Shown one piece after another: positions 35,986 to 45,143 of a stretch of 64,000 nt of DNA (position 1 is its first letter; every line of letters begins with the position of its first letter). The position numbers and the translations under genes were made by a program. Below the pieces are notes generated by a model. It saw nothing but the letters and a program-made list of their open reading frames with translations. It was not told the DNA's origin and searched no databases. This DNA is from Virgibacillus doumboii (GTDB taxonomy: Bacteria; Bacillota; Bacilli; Bacillales; Amphibacillaceae): assembly GCF_902806455.1 (NCBI RefSeq), contig NZ_CADCWQ010000001.1:1178001-1242000 (forward strand), in the 5' to 3' direction.

Positions 35986-36453
35986 ATGTACACTTTCAAA
36001 GACTATTACCAAAATGAAGTAAAATTATCGTTTGAGGATCATCCTTTTTCAAAAAAACCAAAACATGTCTGGGTCATTTGCAAATATAAGGGGAATTGGC
36101 TGCTGACCAAACATAAAGACCGAGGACTTGAATTCCCCGGTGGAAAGGTCGAAAAAGGGGAAGCTGCGCTTGAAGCGGCAATTCGGGAAGTGATGGAAGA
36201 AACCGGAGGAACCATTGAACACATTAATTATGTCGGTCAATATATTGTTGCAGGTAAAGGCGGTACCATTATTAAAAATGTTTATTTTGCTGAGATAGCG
36301 GGCCTGATGGAACAAAGAACGTATTATGAAACAGAAGGACCGGTTGTATTGGAAGCAATTCCGGACGATGTGAGGGTTAATGAGCAGTACAGTTTTATTA
36401 TGAAAGATGGCGTTTTAACGCGTAGTATGGAGTATATTGATAAAAACTACTAA
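35986..36453 (+). CDS. ytkD: Nucleoside triphosphatase YtkD (Nudix)
   Basis: This 155-residue Nudix hydrolase has the full box G-x5-E-x7-REUxEExG at residues 53-75 (GKVEKGEAALEAAIREVMEE and onward). It closely matches B. subtilis YtkD, which removes oxidised nucleotides such as 8-oxo-dGTP and can also act on RNA 5' ends. I start at the ATG at 35986 by homology (MYTFKDYYQNEV); a longer frame adds six residues. The YtkD pocket segment HVWVICKYKGNWLLTKH and the ending FIMKDGVLTRSM are present. It shares a terminator region with the convergent ABC-transporter operon, as in the B. subtilis ytk-ytl order. Confidence 0.93.
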   Translation: MYTFKDYYQNEVKLSFEDHPFSKKPKHVWVICKYKGNWLLTKHKDRGLEFPGGKVEKGEAALEAAIREVMEETGGTIEHINYVGQYIVAGKGGTIIKNVYFAEIAGLMEQRTYYETEGPVVLEAIPDDVRVNEQYSFIMKDGVLTRSMEYIDKNY

Positions 36454-36488
36454 TTGATATGTTGGAATTAATAAAATAGGAAAACCAA

Positions 36489-36519
36489 TAAAAAATCGCC
36501 CTGATAAGGCGATTTTTTA
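36489..36519. terminator. Bidirectional terminator, ytkD and ABC operon
   Basis: AAAAAATCGCC (36490-36500) pairs with GGCGATTTTTT (36508-36518); A/T tracts on both sides. Confidence 0.9.
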
Positions 36520-37323
36520 TTGTGTATGCTTAATCAGCCATCCCTCGATCCGCTCGACAATTTTGTACATTATTGCGGCAAAGATAGCAATGATGATCAA
36601 ACTGGACATAACGAGAGTGAAGTCAAATACCTGGAATCCATAAACAATCAGATAGCCCAATCCTTCTTTTGATACAAGGAATTCTCCGACGATTACCCCG
36701 ACCCAGGAAAGGCCGACATTAACTTTAAGCGTGGAGATCATTGCGGGCAATGTTGCAGGAAAGACAGCCTCCTTAAAAATCTGTTTTCTGTTGGCTCCGA
36801 AACTTTTTAGCACTTTTTCATAATTGGGGTCGACTTCCCGGAAAGCGGAATAAACAACGAGTGTCGTAATAACTACTGAAATGATGGCTCCCATTGCGAT
36901 GATGGAAATATATCCCGGCCCCAGTGCCACAATTATTATCGGTCCAAGGGCAACTTTAGGCATCGCATTCATAACAACAAGGTAAGGGTCCATTATTTTG
37001 GAAAACCGTAATGATGACCACAACACAGTTGCGATGACAATTCCCATAATGGTTCCGATCAGAAAGCCCAAAATCGTTTCAAATAGCGTTACCTGCAAAT
37101 GCGTTAGAATGGATCCGTCTGAAAATTTTTCCATAAGCAGGTTAATAATTTCGGATGGTGAGCTGAATAATAATGGGTCAATCCAATACATGCTGCTGGC
37201 CAGTTCCCATAAGGCGAAAAAAGAAATCAGGATGACGAACTGCCACGTGAAGACGATTTTTTTCTCACGCTTCAGTTGTTTTTTGTATTGTTCAAACAGG
37301 TGGTAATCTGTTTTACGATTCAT
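36517..37323 (-). CDS. ytlD: ABC transporter permease (SsuC/ThiX type, YtlD-like)
   Basis: This 268-residue permease has about six spans and the BPD_transp_1 coupling segment [20 protein letters not shown], with [18 protein letters not shown] downstream. It belongs to the SsuC/TauC/ThiX group. It ends the three-gene operon, overlapping the ATPase gene by 11 nt. With the THI5-like binding protein it probably imports a pyrimidine (thiamine precursor) or a sulfonate; the two cannot be separated from the permease alone. The synteny (beside ytkD) follows B. subtilis ytlACD. Length is normal. Confidence 0.85.
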   Translation of the reverse strand: MNRKTDYHLFEQYKKQLKREKKIVFTWQFVILISFFALWELASSMYWIDPLLFSSPSEIINLLMEKFSDGSILTHLQVTLFETILGFLIGTIMGIVIATVLWSSLRFSKIMDPYLVVMNAMPKVALGPIIIVALGPGYISIIAMGAIISVVITTLVVYSAFREVDPNYEKVLKSFGANRKQIFKEAVFPATLPAMISTLKVNVGLSWVGVIVGEFLVSKEGLGYLIVYGFQVFDFTLVMSSLIIIAIFAAIMYKIVERIEGWLIKHTQ

Positions 37324-38122
37324 AATCGGGAATCACCACCTTTGCTCCTGATGAAATTTCTTCGTTTTTATTTAACTCTTTCCATATTTTATCAAACAGA
37401 ATTTGGTACTTTGGATGTCTCCGTACTAAAAATGGCATTTCGTTACGCAATTCCAACGGTACTTCAAACGTTTTTGCGATGCATCCCGGATTGGCATCCA
37501 TCAGGATAATACGATCACTCATCGCTATAGCCTCGCCGATATCATGCGTAACGAGCACAGCGGTTTTGTTGTATGTTTTAAGAAGCTGTGACACAAGATC
37601 CTCTAGTTTCAGTTTTGTTTGATAGTCCAATGCTGAGAAAGGTTCATCCAATAACAATATTTTCGGGTCGGTTATCAGTGTACGGACTAACGCAACGCGT
37701 TGTCGCATACCGCCGGAAAGGGAATTTGGATAATCCTGAGCCACACCGGACAGACCAACTTCTTCCAGAAGCGTTAAAGCTTTTTCCTTCGTTTCTTTTG
37801 TTTGATCATTGACGATTTTAGGGCCAATCAATACATTATTGATGATTGTTTTCCATGGAAATAAATAATCCTGCTGCAGCATATACCCAATGGCAAGGTC
37901 AGATTTACTCAAGGGCTGCTGATTCAGATGAACACTTCCGGCAGTTTGTTCAATAATCCCTGCAATGATTGAAAGGATTGTTGACTTTCCACAGCCACTG
38001 GGACCCAGTAACGCTACAAATTCCCCTTCATTAACGGAAAAAGAAATATTATCTAATGCTTTTGTATAGCTTTTTTTTGAAAAATAATGATGTGAAACAT
38101 TTTCTAAGGTAAGAAATGACAT
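37313..38122 (-). CDS. ytlC: ABC transporter ATPase (SsuB/ThiZ type, YtlC-like)
   Basis: This 269-residue ATPase has Walker [11 protein letters not shown]-loop [12 protein letters not shown], signature LSGGMRQRV, Walker [14 protein letters not shown] and H-loop [11 protein letters not shown]. It belongs to the nitrate/sulfonate/taurine/pyrimidine importer group. It sits between the binding protein and permease genes, overlapping the latter by 11 nt, so the three form one importer. The 12 nt before it belong to the binding-protein gene's end region. The substrate is set by the binding protein and is only inferred as a thiamine precursor or sulfonate. Confidence 0.9.
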   Translation of the reverse strand: MSFLTLENVSHHYFSKKSYTKALDNISFSVNEGEFVALLGPSGCGKSTILSIIAGIIEQTAGSVHLNQQPLSKSDLAIGYMLQQDYLFPWKTIINNVLIGPKIVNDQTKETKEKALTLLEEVGLSGVAQDYPNSLSGGMRQRVALVRTLITDPKILLLDEPFSALDYQTKLKLEDLVSQLLKTYNKTAVLVTHDIGEAIAMSDRIILMDANPGCIAKTFEVPLELRNEMPFLVRRHPKYQILFDKIWKELNKNEEISSGAKVVIPDYES

Positions 38123-38134
38123 AGTTTTCCCTCC

Positions 38135-39124
38135 TTAGTTTCCGATTACTTCCTCAGCATATTTAGTATTTACAAGCTCATCATATGGAACATCGGCAGG
38201 GAGTTCACCTGCTTCGTCCATAATATCTTTCAGGTTATTCCATTCCTCTTTACCAAGAATTGGATCAGTTGCAAATGAGCCTTGATTTTTATAGCGCTCA
38301 ATGGAGGATGCGAGCATATCAAGCTCAGTATCTTCAAAGTATGGTTGAATTACTTTTGCTATCTCTTCCGCACTATGTTCCTGGACCCATTTTTGCGCTT
38401 CGTATACCGCTTTTGTAAATTTCTTTGTAGTTTCTTCGTTTTCTTTTATAAAGCTTTGTTTAGCCATAAATACAGTGTATGGCACATGACCGGATTCTTC
38501 ACCGAATGAAGCGATGATATGACCTTTTCCTTCTTTTTCAAAAATGCTGGCAGTTGGTTCAAAGAGCTGAACATATTCAGCATCACCCGATACGAAAGCA
38601 CCCGGGATGTTTGCAAAGTCAACATTCTGCAGCAGATTTAGATCGGCGTGCGGATCGATATCATGCTTTTTCAAAACAAATTCGCCAACAATTTGTGGCA
38701 TTCCACCTACACGCTGACCAAGGAAGGTGCTGCCCTTTAAGTCATCCCACTTAAAATTTGGTTTTGGTTCTTTTGCAACCAGGAAAGTGCCATCTGTTTG
38801 TGTTAATTGTGCAAAATTGACTGCGTAGTCTTTTGAATCTTGAGCATACACGTAGATGGAAGTTTCTGATCCGACAAGTGCCACGTCTGCTCCGTCAGAC
38901 AATAGAGCGGTCATGGTTTTGTCACCGCCCCATGTTGTTTGCAGTTCAACGTCGAATCCCTGATCCTTAAAGAATCCCTTTTCAATTGCTACATATTGAG
39001 GGGCGTAGAACAATGATCTGGTAACTTCAGCTATTTTAATTGTTGTTTTTTCACCGGAACTGCAAGCTGTAACAAAAATAAGCAATATACATGAAAATAA
39101 AGCGATACAGAAACGTTTTTTCAT
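38135..39124 (-). CDS. ytlA: Substrate-binding lipoprotein (SsuA/THI5-like, YtlA-like)
   Basis: This 329-residue protein has a lipoprotein signal, ALFSCILLIFVTACSSGE, with lipobox TACSS. The mature part has the SsuA/THI5 fold: IKIAEVTRSLFYAPQYVAIE, KGFFKDQGFDVEL, VALVGSETSIYVYAQ and LKGSTFLGQRVGGMPQ. I start at the ATG at 39124 (GAAAGGATCG upstream); the longer frame adds 13 residues before the signal. It would deliver substrate to the YtlC/YtlD pair. THI5-like proteins bind pyrimidine precursors of thiamine and SsuA-like ones bind sulfonates; conserved residues alone do not decide. Upstream lies the repeat and insertion-sequence island. Confidence 0.87.
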   Translation of the reverse strand: MKKRFCIALFSCILLIFVTACSSGEKTTIKIAEVTRSLFYAPQYVAIEKGFFKDQGFDVELQTTWGGDKTMTALLSDGADVALVGSETSIYVYAQDSKDYAVNFAQLTQTDGTFLVAKEPKPNFKWDDLKGSTFLGQRVGGMPQIVGEFVLKKHDIDPHADLNLLQNVDFANIPGAFVSGDAEYVQLFEPTASIFEKEGKGHIIASFGEESGHVPYTVFMAKQSFIKENEETTKKFTKAVYEAQKWVQEHSAEEIAKVIQPYFEDTELDMLASSIERYKNQGSFATDPILGKEEWNNLKDIMDEAGELPADVPYDELVNTKYAEEVIGN

Positions 39125-39285
39125 ATTATTCGATCCTTTCACATTCATGTTATGGTATGCCATAGCCTATGACCAGGTAAAAAAATGTGTGAATGCCTAT
39201 TTATTGTTTTTTAAGGCTGATTTTAAAGACTCTTATTATTTACGTTATTTTGAAGAATGGAATCTATTTCTCAATTTCCATATAA

Positions 39286-39437
39286 TGCGAACTACGGTTG
39301 AGTGCTATGACACCGCTCCGGAAATATACTTCGCTTTCCGCGGGAAGCTGGTGAGCCTCCGAATCGCTATCGCGTTTCGTAGTCTCACCTAGGCTTTTCT
39401 TCCCGCAGGAGTCTACGTATATTTCCTACGCTGGTTT
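39286..39437. repeat. Dispersed palindromic repeat, copy A
   Basis: Begins TGCGAACTACGGTTGAGTGC and continues through CCGCTCCGGAAATATACTTC, a central GTCTCACCTAGGC, and CAGGAGTCTACGTATATTTC. The two halves are imperfect inverted repeats that would fold into a long hairpin. It matches copy C (47108-47269) in the same orientation and the split copy B in the opposite orientation. The ~560 bp between the transporter operon and the IS (39125-39684) holds copies A and half of B, and otherwise no gene I can support. Confidence 0.9.
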
Positions 39438-39684
39438 CGTGCGTTGTTCGTTTTTTCTGTTACACGTTTTCGTTATGTCCCAACCTTCTAGCTTGCTCTT
39501 CTAGTTGACAAGGAAAGCTGGACAGTGGCACATCGCATAAAAAAAGTGGTTTTACTTTTCGGGGAATTTCTCATATTCCAGCTGCTGGTTTGGTGAGTTT
39601 AAATATCTTACTCTAACCAGATGGTTAAAAGCAAAAACTTAGCGGAGGAAATACGCTGAGACTCCTGTGGGAGGAAAGGCCTAG

Positions 39685-41411
39685 GAGTCTGTCCGACGGA
39701 ATGAATAATTTGTCAAAACCAAGCAGGAATACCTTCTCTTATCTCGAACTCTACATGTAGAATCTAAATGTTCGTAAAAAAAGAAAGGGGTATCTCGGAT
39801 GGCCAAGTTTAAACCGTATTTAATGGAACAAGGGGAAATGATTCCGACGTACTTTGGAGATCTGATTTCGGGGGACCATTTGGCTCGTTCCATTAGTGAC
39901 ATTGTCGAACAGTTGGATCTTTCGGAAATCATGAATCAATATACGCATCAAGGAGAAGAAGCTTACCATCCGAAGTTGCTAATCAAGATATTATTTTATG
40001 GCTATGCGGAAGGGTTTTTTTCTTCCCGTAAATTAGGGATTGCCGTTCGTGAAAATATTCCTTTTCGATGGTTGGCTGCTGGTCAGAAGCCTGATCACCG
40101 TACGATCAGTGATTTTCGCAAGAACAATTTGAAAACTTTGGCTGGCTTATTTAGCCAAATCGTGCAAATTGCACAGGAACTTGGCCATATTTCCCTTGGG
40201 CATGTAAGTATTGACGGTTCCAAGATCAAAGCCCATGCTTCCAAACATAAAGCAATGTCCCGAGGCCGCATGAAAAAAGAACTTGAGCGCCTGGAAAGGG
40301 AAATCACCGAAACATTGGAAAAAGCACAGGAACAAGATGAACTTGAAATGGAAGATGAACCGGAAGACCCCCGACACCAAGGTATACAAGACCGTCAACA
40401 ACGATTGGAAACCATTAAGGGTGCACTGCAACAACTGAAAGAACGTAAACCGGAAGCTTCTTCCGCGACGCCCGAAAAAGACCAGGTTAATTTCACAGAT
40501 GAAGATTCACGGATTATGAACACGAAAACCCAGGGTGTTATACAAGGCTACAATCCCCAAATTGCGGTTGATTCCGACAATGGGTTGATTGTTGGTTATA
40601 AAATGAGTCAAAATTCCAGCGATCAAGGACAGTTTGAAGATGTCTTATCTTCCATTCAAGAGAATACAGGAACGGTGCCGGAAAAGGTCACAGCGGACGC
40701 TGGTTATTTTAGTGCTGACAATATCCAACAAGCGGAAGCATATGGAACGGACGCTTATATTGCAGCGACCAAAGAAAGCAAACAAACCGGGAACCCATAT
40801 GACAAATCAAATTTCACCTATGATCCAGACCAAGAAACGTATATCTGCCCTATAGGCAAGAAAATGGATCTCAAAAAAATTAAATACAAGAACAATGAGA
40901 AGAAACCCACCCAATGGATTTATGAATGCCAAGCATGCCCGGAATGTCCTTTTCAACGTGAATGCGTAAAGGCTAAATCTAAATCCGGAAAGCGAACCAT
41001 GACACGTACGGAAGCCGATCCTGTTCGTGAATCTATGAGAACAAAGGTCCAAAGTGACGAAGGAAAAGCTATTTACAAGCAACGCAAAGCGATTGTAGAG
41101 CCGGTATTTGGTCAAATCAAGGAATGCCAGGGATTCCGACAATTTCACCTCCGTGGAAAAGATAAAGTGGAAGGTGAGTTCGAGCTGCTCGCACTGAGCC
41201 ATAACCTAAGAAAACTTCATACCCTCAAACATTCCAAAAAACCTAAAGTGGATGAACGGAAGAAGTATGTCCAAAATCAGAAAAAAGCAGCATAATGGAC
41301 TACAACAGGGGTGTGTTTAGGCCCTATTTCCTTCAAAAACAGCTTTTAGATAAAAGTTTTACAAGAAATCGGTTCGATAAAACAATTTAAGTTACTTCGT
41401 CGGACAGACTC
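39685..41411 (+). mobile_element. IS1182-family insertion sequence, 1.73 kb
   Basis: Terminal inverted repeats GAGTCTGTCCGACG (39685-) and CGTCGGACAGACTC (-41411) bound one intact transposase gene. CTAG occurs directly outside both ends (39681-39684 and 41412-41415). The uninterrupted repeat copies have a single CTAG at the same place, so this is a 4-bp target duplication. Confidence 0.93.
39799..41295 (+). CDS. IS1182-family transposase, intact
   Basis: This 498-residue DDE transposase opens with MAKFKPYLMEQGEMIPTYFG and has an N-terminal DUF772-type region (HPKLLIKILFYGYAEGFFSS). A charged coiled-coil insertion (about residues 150-220) and the DDE core follow: SIDGSKIKAHASKHKAMSRG, then VTADAGYFSADNIQQAEAYG and EPVFGQIKECQGFRQFHLRG. 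A Cys cluster (ICPIG, CQACPECPFQREC) lies before the last catalytic Glu. Length and motifs fit IS1182. GAAAGGGG precedes the ATG. The frame is complete, so the element may be active. Confidence 0.95.
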   Translation: MAKFKPYLMEQGEMIPTYFGDLISGDHLARSISDIVEQLDLSEIMNQYTHQGEEAYHPKLLIKILFYGYAEGFFSSRKLGIAVRENIPFRWLAAGQKPDHRTISDFRKNNLKTLAGLFSQIVQIAQELGHISLGHVSIDGSKIKAHASKHKAMSRGRMKKELERLEREITETLEKAQEQDELEMEDEPEDPRHQGIQDRQQRLETIKGALQQLKERKPEASSATPEKDQVNFTDEDSRIMNTKTQGVIQGYNPQIAVDSDNGLIVGYKMSQNSSDQGQFEDVLSSIQENTGTVPEKVTADAGYFSADNIQQAEAYGTDAYIAATKESKQTGNPYDKSNFTYDPDQETYICPIGKKMDLKKIKYKNNEKKPTQWIYECQACPECPFQRECVKAKSKSGKRTMTRTEADPVRESMRTKVQSDEGKAIYKQRKAIVEPVFGQIKECQGFRQFHLRGKDKVEGEFELLALSHNLRKLHTLKHSKKPKVDERKKYVQNQKKAA

Positions 41412-41596
41412 CTAGATGAGACATCTGAGTGCGTAAGCACGAAGAGGGCTCAACAGCCGCCCATGGAAAGCGAAGTGTATTTCCGCAGCGGTGTTTTTAC
41501 TCTCAACTGTTTTTAAAGTAGTTCGCATTTTATGTCAATTGCGTTCTCAGGCAGCAACAATTTACGCGAAAACAGACCTATTAAAAATCAATATAT

Positions 41597-41632
41597 AAAA
41601 AAACCGGCCTCGAAAAACGAGACCGGTTGTCA
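41597..41632 (-). terminator. pckA terminator
   Basis: On the minus strand AACCGGTCTCG pairs with CGAGGCCGGTT (one mismatch) around a T-rich loop and is followed by TTTTTTT. Confidence 0.87.
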
Positions 41633-41693
41633 GGATCAACTGACGACTTTTTCCTTCATATTTTAAAATCCTTTTGGGATGAGGAAACGGTTG

Positions 41694-43286
41694 TTATTCA
41701 GGTTTCCAAATTGGACCTGCTTGCTTGATTTCATCACTTGCAAGTTTGAACTTTTTAAAGTTCTCATGAAATTTCTTTGCGAGTGATTTTGCTTCTTCTT
41801 CATAAGCAGCTTTATCTGCCCATGTGTTTATTGGTACTAAAACTTCATCAGGTACACCAGGTACATGCATTGGGATTTCCAACCCAAAGATGTCATCCTT
41901 GGTTGTTTCAGCTGAATTAAGTTCACCTTCGAGTGCGGAGTGTACCATTGCCCTGGTATAAGAAAGTTTCATGCGTTTACCAACGCCATATGAACCACCA
42001 GTCCATCCTGTATTTACCAGGAATACATTTGAATTGTACTGGTCAATTTTCTCACCAAGCATGTTCGCATATGTTGATGGCGCAAGTGGCAGGAATGGTG
42101 AACCAAAACAGGCTGAGAATGTTGCCTGTGGCTCTGTTACACCACGTTCTGTACCAGCAAGTTTACTCGTGTATCCACTCAGAAAATGGTACATTGCCTG
42201 TTCTTTTGTCAGCTTGCTGATTGGCGGCAGTGTTCCGGATGCATCAGCAGTTAAAAAAATGATTGTGTTTGGATGCCCGGCTACACTTGGTGAAACAATA
42301 TTATCAATGTTTTCCAGCGGATAGGCTGCACGAGTGTTTTCTGTCAAGGATGTATCATCATAATCAGGTTCACGTGATTCGTCATCAAGGACTACGTTTT
42401 CAAGCACGGAACCGAATCGGATTGCATTATAAATTTGCGGTTCTTTTTCCTGTGATAGATTAATACATTTGGCGTAACAGCCGCCTTCAATGTTAAAAAT
42501 ACCATTCGGACTCCAGCCGTGCTCGTCATCACCAATAAGGCGTCGGTACGGATCTGCTGATAATGTCGTTTTGCCCGTTCCTGAAAGCCCGAAGAACAAA
42601 GCTACGTCACCTTCCTGTCCGACATTGGCTGAACAGTGCATTGATAATATGTCCTGTCGGGGAAGTAAGTAATTCATGACAGAAAAAATGGATTTTTTGA
42701 TTTCACCAGCATACTCGGTACCGCCAATTAAGATGACTCGTTTTTTAAATGAAACGAGAATAAATGTTTCGGAATTTGTACCGTCCACTTCCGGATCTGC
42801 TTTAAATGTAGGAGCAGACACAATAGTAAACTCTGATTGATGGTCTTTTAATTCTTCATCAGTTGGTGTAATAAATAATTGACGGGCAAATAGGTTATGC
42901 CATGCATATTCATTAATTACCTGAATTGGCAGGCGGTATTTTGCATCTGCCCCTGCAAATCCATTGAACAGGAATATTTCATTTTTATCTTTTAAGTAAG
43001 CAACAACTTTTTCATGTAATTTATCAAATGACTCTTCATCAATTGCCTGGTTTACAAGTCCCCAATCTATAAATTCTTCACATTCTTCGTCACGTACGAT
43101 AAATTTATCCTTTGGGGAACGACCTGTATATTTTCCTGTAGTAGCCCTGACTGCTCCTGTTGCAGTTAATACTCCCTCACCTCTTGAACGTATTTTTTCT
43201 ACTAAGCGAGGCACAGCCAGGTTCCTTTGTAAATTGTTATGCGAAAGTAAATCTTTCAATAAAAGCGATTGTTCCACCGTTTTCAT
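41694..43286 (-). CDS. pckA: Phosphoenolpyruvate carboxykinase (ATP)
   Basis: This 530-residue enzyme converts oxaloacetate and ATP to PEP, CO2 and ADP in gluconeogenesis. Motifs are [28 protein letters not shown], the kinase-1 loop [18 protein letters not shown] (P-loop), [20 protein letters not shown] and the kinase-2/metal region. [18 protein letters not shown] contains a catalytic lysine. Length is the family norm. It lies divergent to metK, as in B. subtilis. Regulation by CcpN or carbon source is known in B. subtilis but I could not verify an operator here. Confidence 0.97.
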   Translation of the reverse strand: MKTVEQSLLLKDLLSHNNLQRNLAVPRLVEKIRSRGEGVLTATGAVRATTGKYTGRSPKDKFIVRDEECEEFIDWGLVNQAIDEESFDKLHEKVVAYLKDKNEIFLFNGFAGADAKYRLPIQVINEYAWHNLFARQLFITPTDEELKDHQSEFTIVSAPTFKADPEVDGTNSETFILVSFKKRVILIGGTEYAGEIKKSIFSVMNYLLPRQDILSMHCSANVGQEGDVALFFGLSGTGKTTLSADPYRRLIGDDEHGWSPNGIFNIEGGCYAKCINLSQEKEPQIYNAIRFGSVLENVVLDDESREPDYDDTSLTENTRAAYPLENIDNIVSPSVAGHPNTIIFLTADASGTLPPISKLTKEQAMYHFLSGYTSKLAGTERGVTEPQATFSACFGSPFLPLAPSTYANMLGEKIDQYNSNVFLVNTGWTGGSYGVGKRMKLSYTRAMVHSALEGELNSAETTKDDIFGLEIPMHVPGVPDEVLVPINTWADKAAYEEEAKSLAKKFHENFKKFKLASDEIKQAGPIWKPE

Positions 43287-43455
43287 TTTTGATACCTGCC
43301 TTTTTCAGATGGATTTGTATGGAAGTCATTAGCATTCCAAGTCAGATTATTTAAATATGCTATTAGTATAACACATTAATTACATTAGTCCATACTATTA
43401 ATAAGATTATTTATATGAAACTTTGATGACATTAGTGTTGGGAATCGATAAATAG

Positions 43456-43484
43456 TTGACATGATAGTGTTAATTCGTTACGAT
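43456..43484 (+). promoter_or_regulatory. metK promoter
   Basis: TTGACA (43456-43461) and TACGAT (43479-43484) are 17 nt apart, directly upstream of the S-box leader. Confidence 0.72.
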
Positions 43485-43501
43485 AATTTTCGAACGGATA
43501 C

Positions 43502-43608
43502 TCTCTTATTCAGAGTTGGTGGAGGGACAGACCCAATGAAGCCCGGCAACCGTCACTAAGGTGAAAAGGTGCTAATCTGGTGCAAGGATTTTCCTTGAAC
43601 AATAAGAG
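43502..43608 (+). promoter_or_regulatory. SAM riboswitch (S-box)
   Basis: S-box hallmarks in order: closing stem TCTTATT/AATAAGAG, GGTGGAGGGACAGACCC, AATGAAGCCCGGCAACC, and AAGGTGCTAATCTGGTGCAA. It precedes metK; bound SAM would favour the following terminator and lower SAM synthesis. Confidence 0.97.
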
Positions 43609-43619
43609 CGAAAGGCCAC

Positions 43620-43660
43620 AATTCCTTTCCTCATGATTGCAGGAAAGGATTTTTGTTTTT
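43620..43660 (+). terminator. S-box expression-platform terminator
   Basis: TCCTTTCCT pairs with AGGAAAGGA (43623-43649), followed by TTTTTGTTTTT. Confidence 0.88.
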
Positions 43661-43736
43661 ATATAGAAAAGTTTAACAAAACATATACTGAAAAGATAGA
43701 GTTCCGTACCACAATTCAAAGGGAGGATTTAGCCAC

Positions 43737-44936
43737 ATGGCTGTAAATCGTCGTTTATTTACATCTGAATCTGTAACGGAAGGACATCCGGATAAAATAT
43801 GTGATCAGATTTCAGATGCGATACTGGATGAAATTTTATCAAAAGACCCAAATGCAAGGGTAGCCTGCGAGACAACAGTAACAACAGGCTTAGTATTAGT
43901 CTCAGGGGAAATTACTACTACTACTTATGTGGATATTCCTGCAATCGTTCGTCAAACAATTAAGGATATCGGCTATACTCGGGCAAAATACGGCTTTGAC
44001 GCTGAAACATGCGCAGTGCTGACAGCCATTGATGAACAATCTGCTGATATTGCAGGCGGGGTTGATACTGCATTGGAAGCTCGTCAAGGGAAAATGAGTG
44101 ATGAAGAGATAGCATCAATCGGTGCTGGTGACCAGGGATTGATGTTTGGATTCGCCTGTGATGAGACAAATGAATTAATGCCGTTGCCTATTTCACTTGC
44201 CCATAAACTGGCAAAAAGGCTTGCAGATATGCGTAAAGAAAAAGTATTGGATTATTTGCGCCCTGATGGTAAAACACAAGTCACGATTGAGTATGATGAA
44301 AACGATAACCCGGTTAAAGTGGATACGATCGTCATTTCAACTCAGCACCATCAGGATATTAAGAGGGAACAGATTGAATCGGATCTGATTGAACATGTAA
44401 TTCGTCCAGTTGTGCCAGCAGGTCTGCTGGATGATACGACAAAGTATATTATTAACCCGACAGGCCGCTTCGTCATTGGCGGGCCGCAGGGAGATGCGGG
44501 TTTGACCGGCCGAAAAATAATTGTTGATACGTACGGTGGATATGCACGCCATGGCGGGGGAGCTTTCAGTGGCAAGGATTCCACTAAGGTGGACCGTTCA
44601 GCAGCATATGCAGCACGTTATGTTGCTAAAAATATTGTTGCTGCCGATCTGGCAAAAACATGTGAAGTTCAGCTCGCGTATGCAATTGGAGTTGCCGAAC
44701 CTGTTTCGATTTCCATTAATACATTTGGAACGGGTGTTGTCAGTGAAGAAGAATTGGTTGCAGCAGTGCGTAAATTATTTGATCTACGCCCGGCGGGAAT
44801 CATCCGAATGCTCGATTTGCAGCGTCCAATATTCAGAAATACTGCAGCATATGGTCATTTTGGCAGAACAGATATCCTGTTCCCATGGGAAAAAACAGAT
44901 AAGACAGAAGAATTGCAGGCATTAGTAAAACAATAA
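43737..44936 (+). CDS. metK: S-adenosylmethionine synthetase
   Basis: This 399-residue enzyme forms SAM from methionine and ATP. Motifs are [20 protein letters not shown], the loop [35 protein letters not shown] and [16 protein letters not shown] (P-loop-like), with VGVAEPVSI near the C-terminus. AAAGGGAGG lies before the ATG. The S-box leader upstream confirms its place in methionine/SAM control. It lies divergent to pckA and upstream of asnB, as in B. subtilis. It is followed by its own terminator. Confidence 0.98.
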   Translation: MAVNRRLFTSESVTEGHPDKICDQISDAILDEILSKDPNARVACETTVTTGLVLVSGEITTTTYVDIPAIVRQTIKDIGYTRAKYGFDAETCAVLTAIDEQSADIAGGVDTALEARQGKMSDEEIASIGAGDQGLMFGFACDETNELMPLPISLAHKLAKRLADMRKEKVLDYLRPDGKTQVTIEYDENDNPVKVDTIVISTQHHQDIKREQIESDLIEHVIRPVVPAGLLDDTTKYIINPTGRFVIGGPQGDAGLTGRKIIVDTYGGYARHGGGAFSGKDSTKVDRSAAYAARYVAKNIVAADLAKTCEVQLAYAIGVAEPVSISINTFGTGVVSEEELVAAVRKLFDLRPAGIIRMLDLQRPIFRNTAAYGHFGRTDILFPWEKTDKTEELQALVKQ

Positions 44937-44954
44937 TTTCAGTGGAAACCGGTT

Positions 44955-44996
44955 GGTAGCATACCAAATCTCATAATGATTGGTATGCTATTTTAT
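44955..44996 (+). terminator. metK terminator
   Basis: TAGCATACCAA (44957-44967) pairs perfectly with TTGGTATGCTA (44980-44990), followed by TTTTATT. Confidence 0.88.
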
Positions 44997-45143
44997 TGAG
45001 CGAATTATTTTCGTATACTATTTATGTATGTGTTTACCGCACTGAGCAATAGCGGAAAACTGTATACCAAAGTAATGTATATATTTTTTCCAGTCATTTA
45101 TGATATAATTTGAAGGATTCAACACGAAAGCGAGGCAGAAGCA

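Larger units (their letters stand above)
39641..41529. repeat. Dispersed palindromic repeat, copy B, split by the IS
   Basis: The left half (39641-39684: AGCGGAGGAAATACGCTGAG, then ACTCCTGTGGGAGG) and the right half (41412-41529: GAGACATCTGAGTGCG, GAAAGCGAAGTGTATTTCCG, GTAGTTCGCATT) together equal the reverse complement of copies A and C. Copy B is therefore in the opposite orientation and interrupted at its central CTAG by the insertion sequence. Confidence 0.9.
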
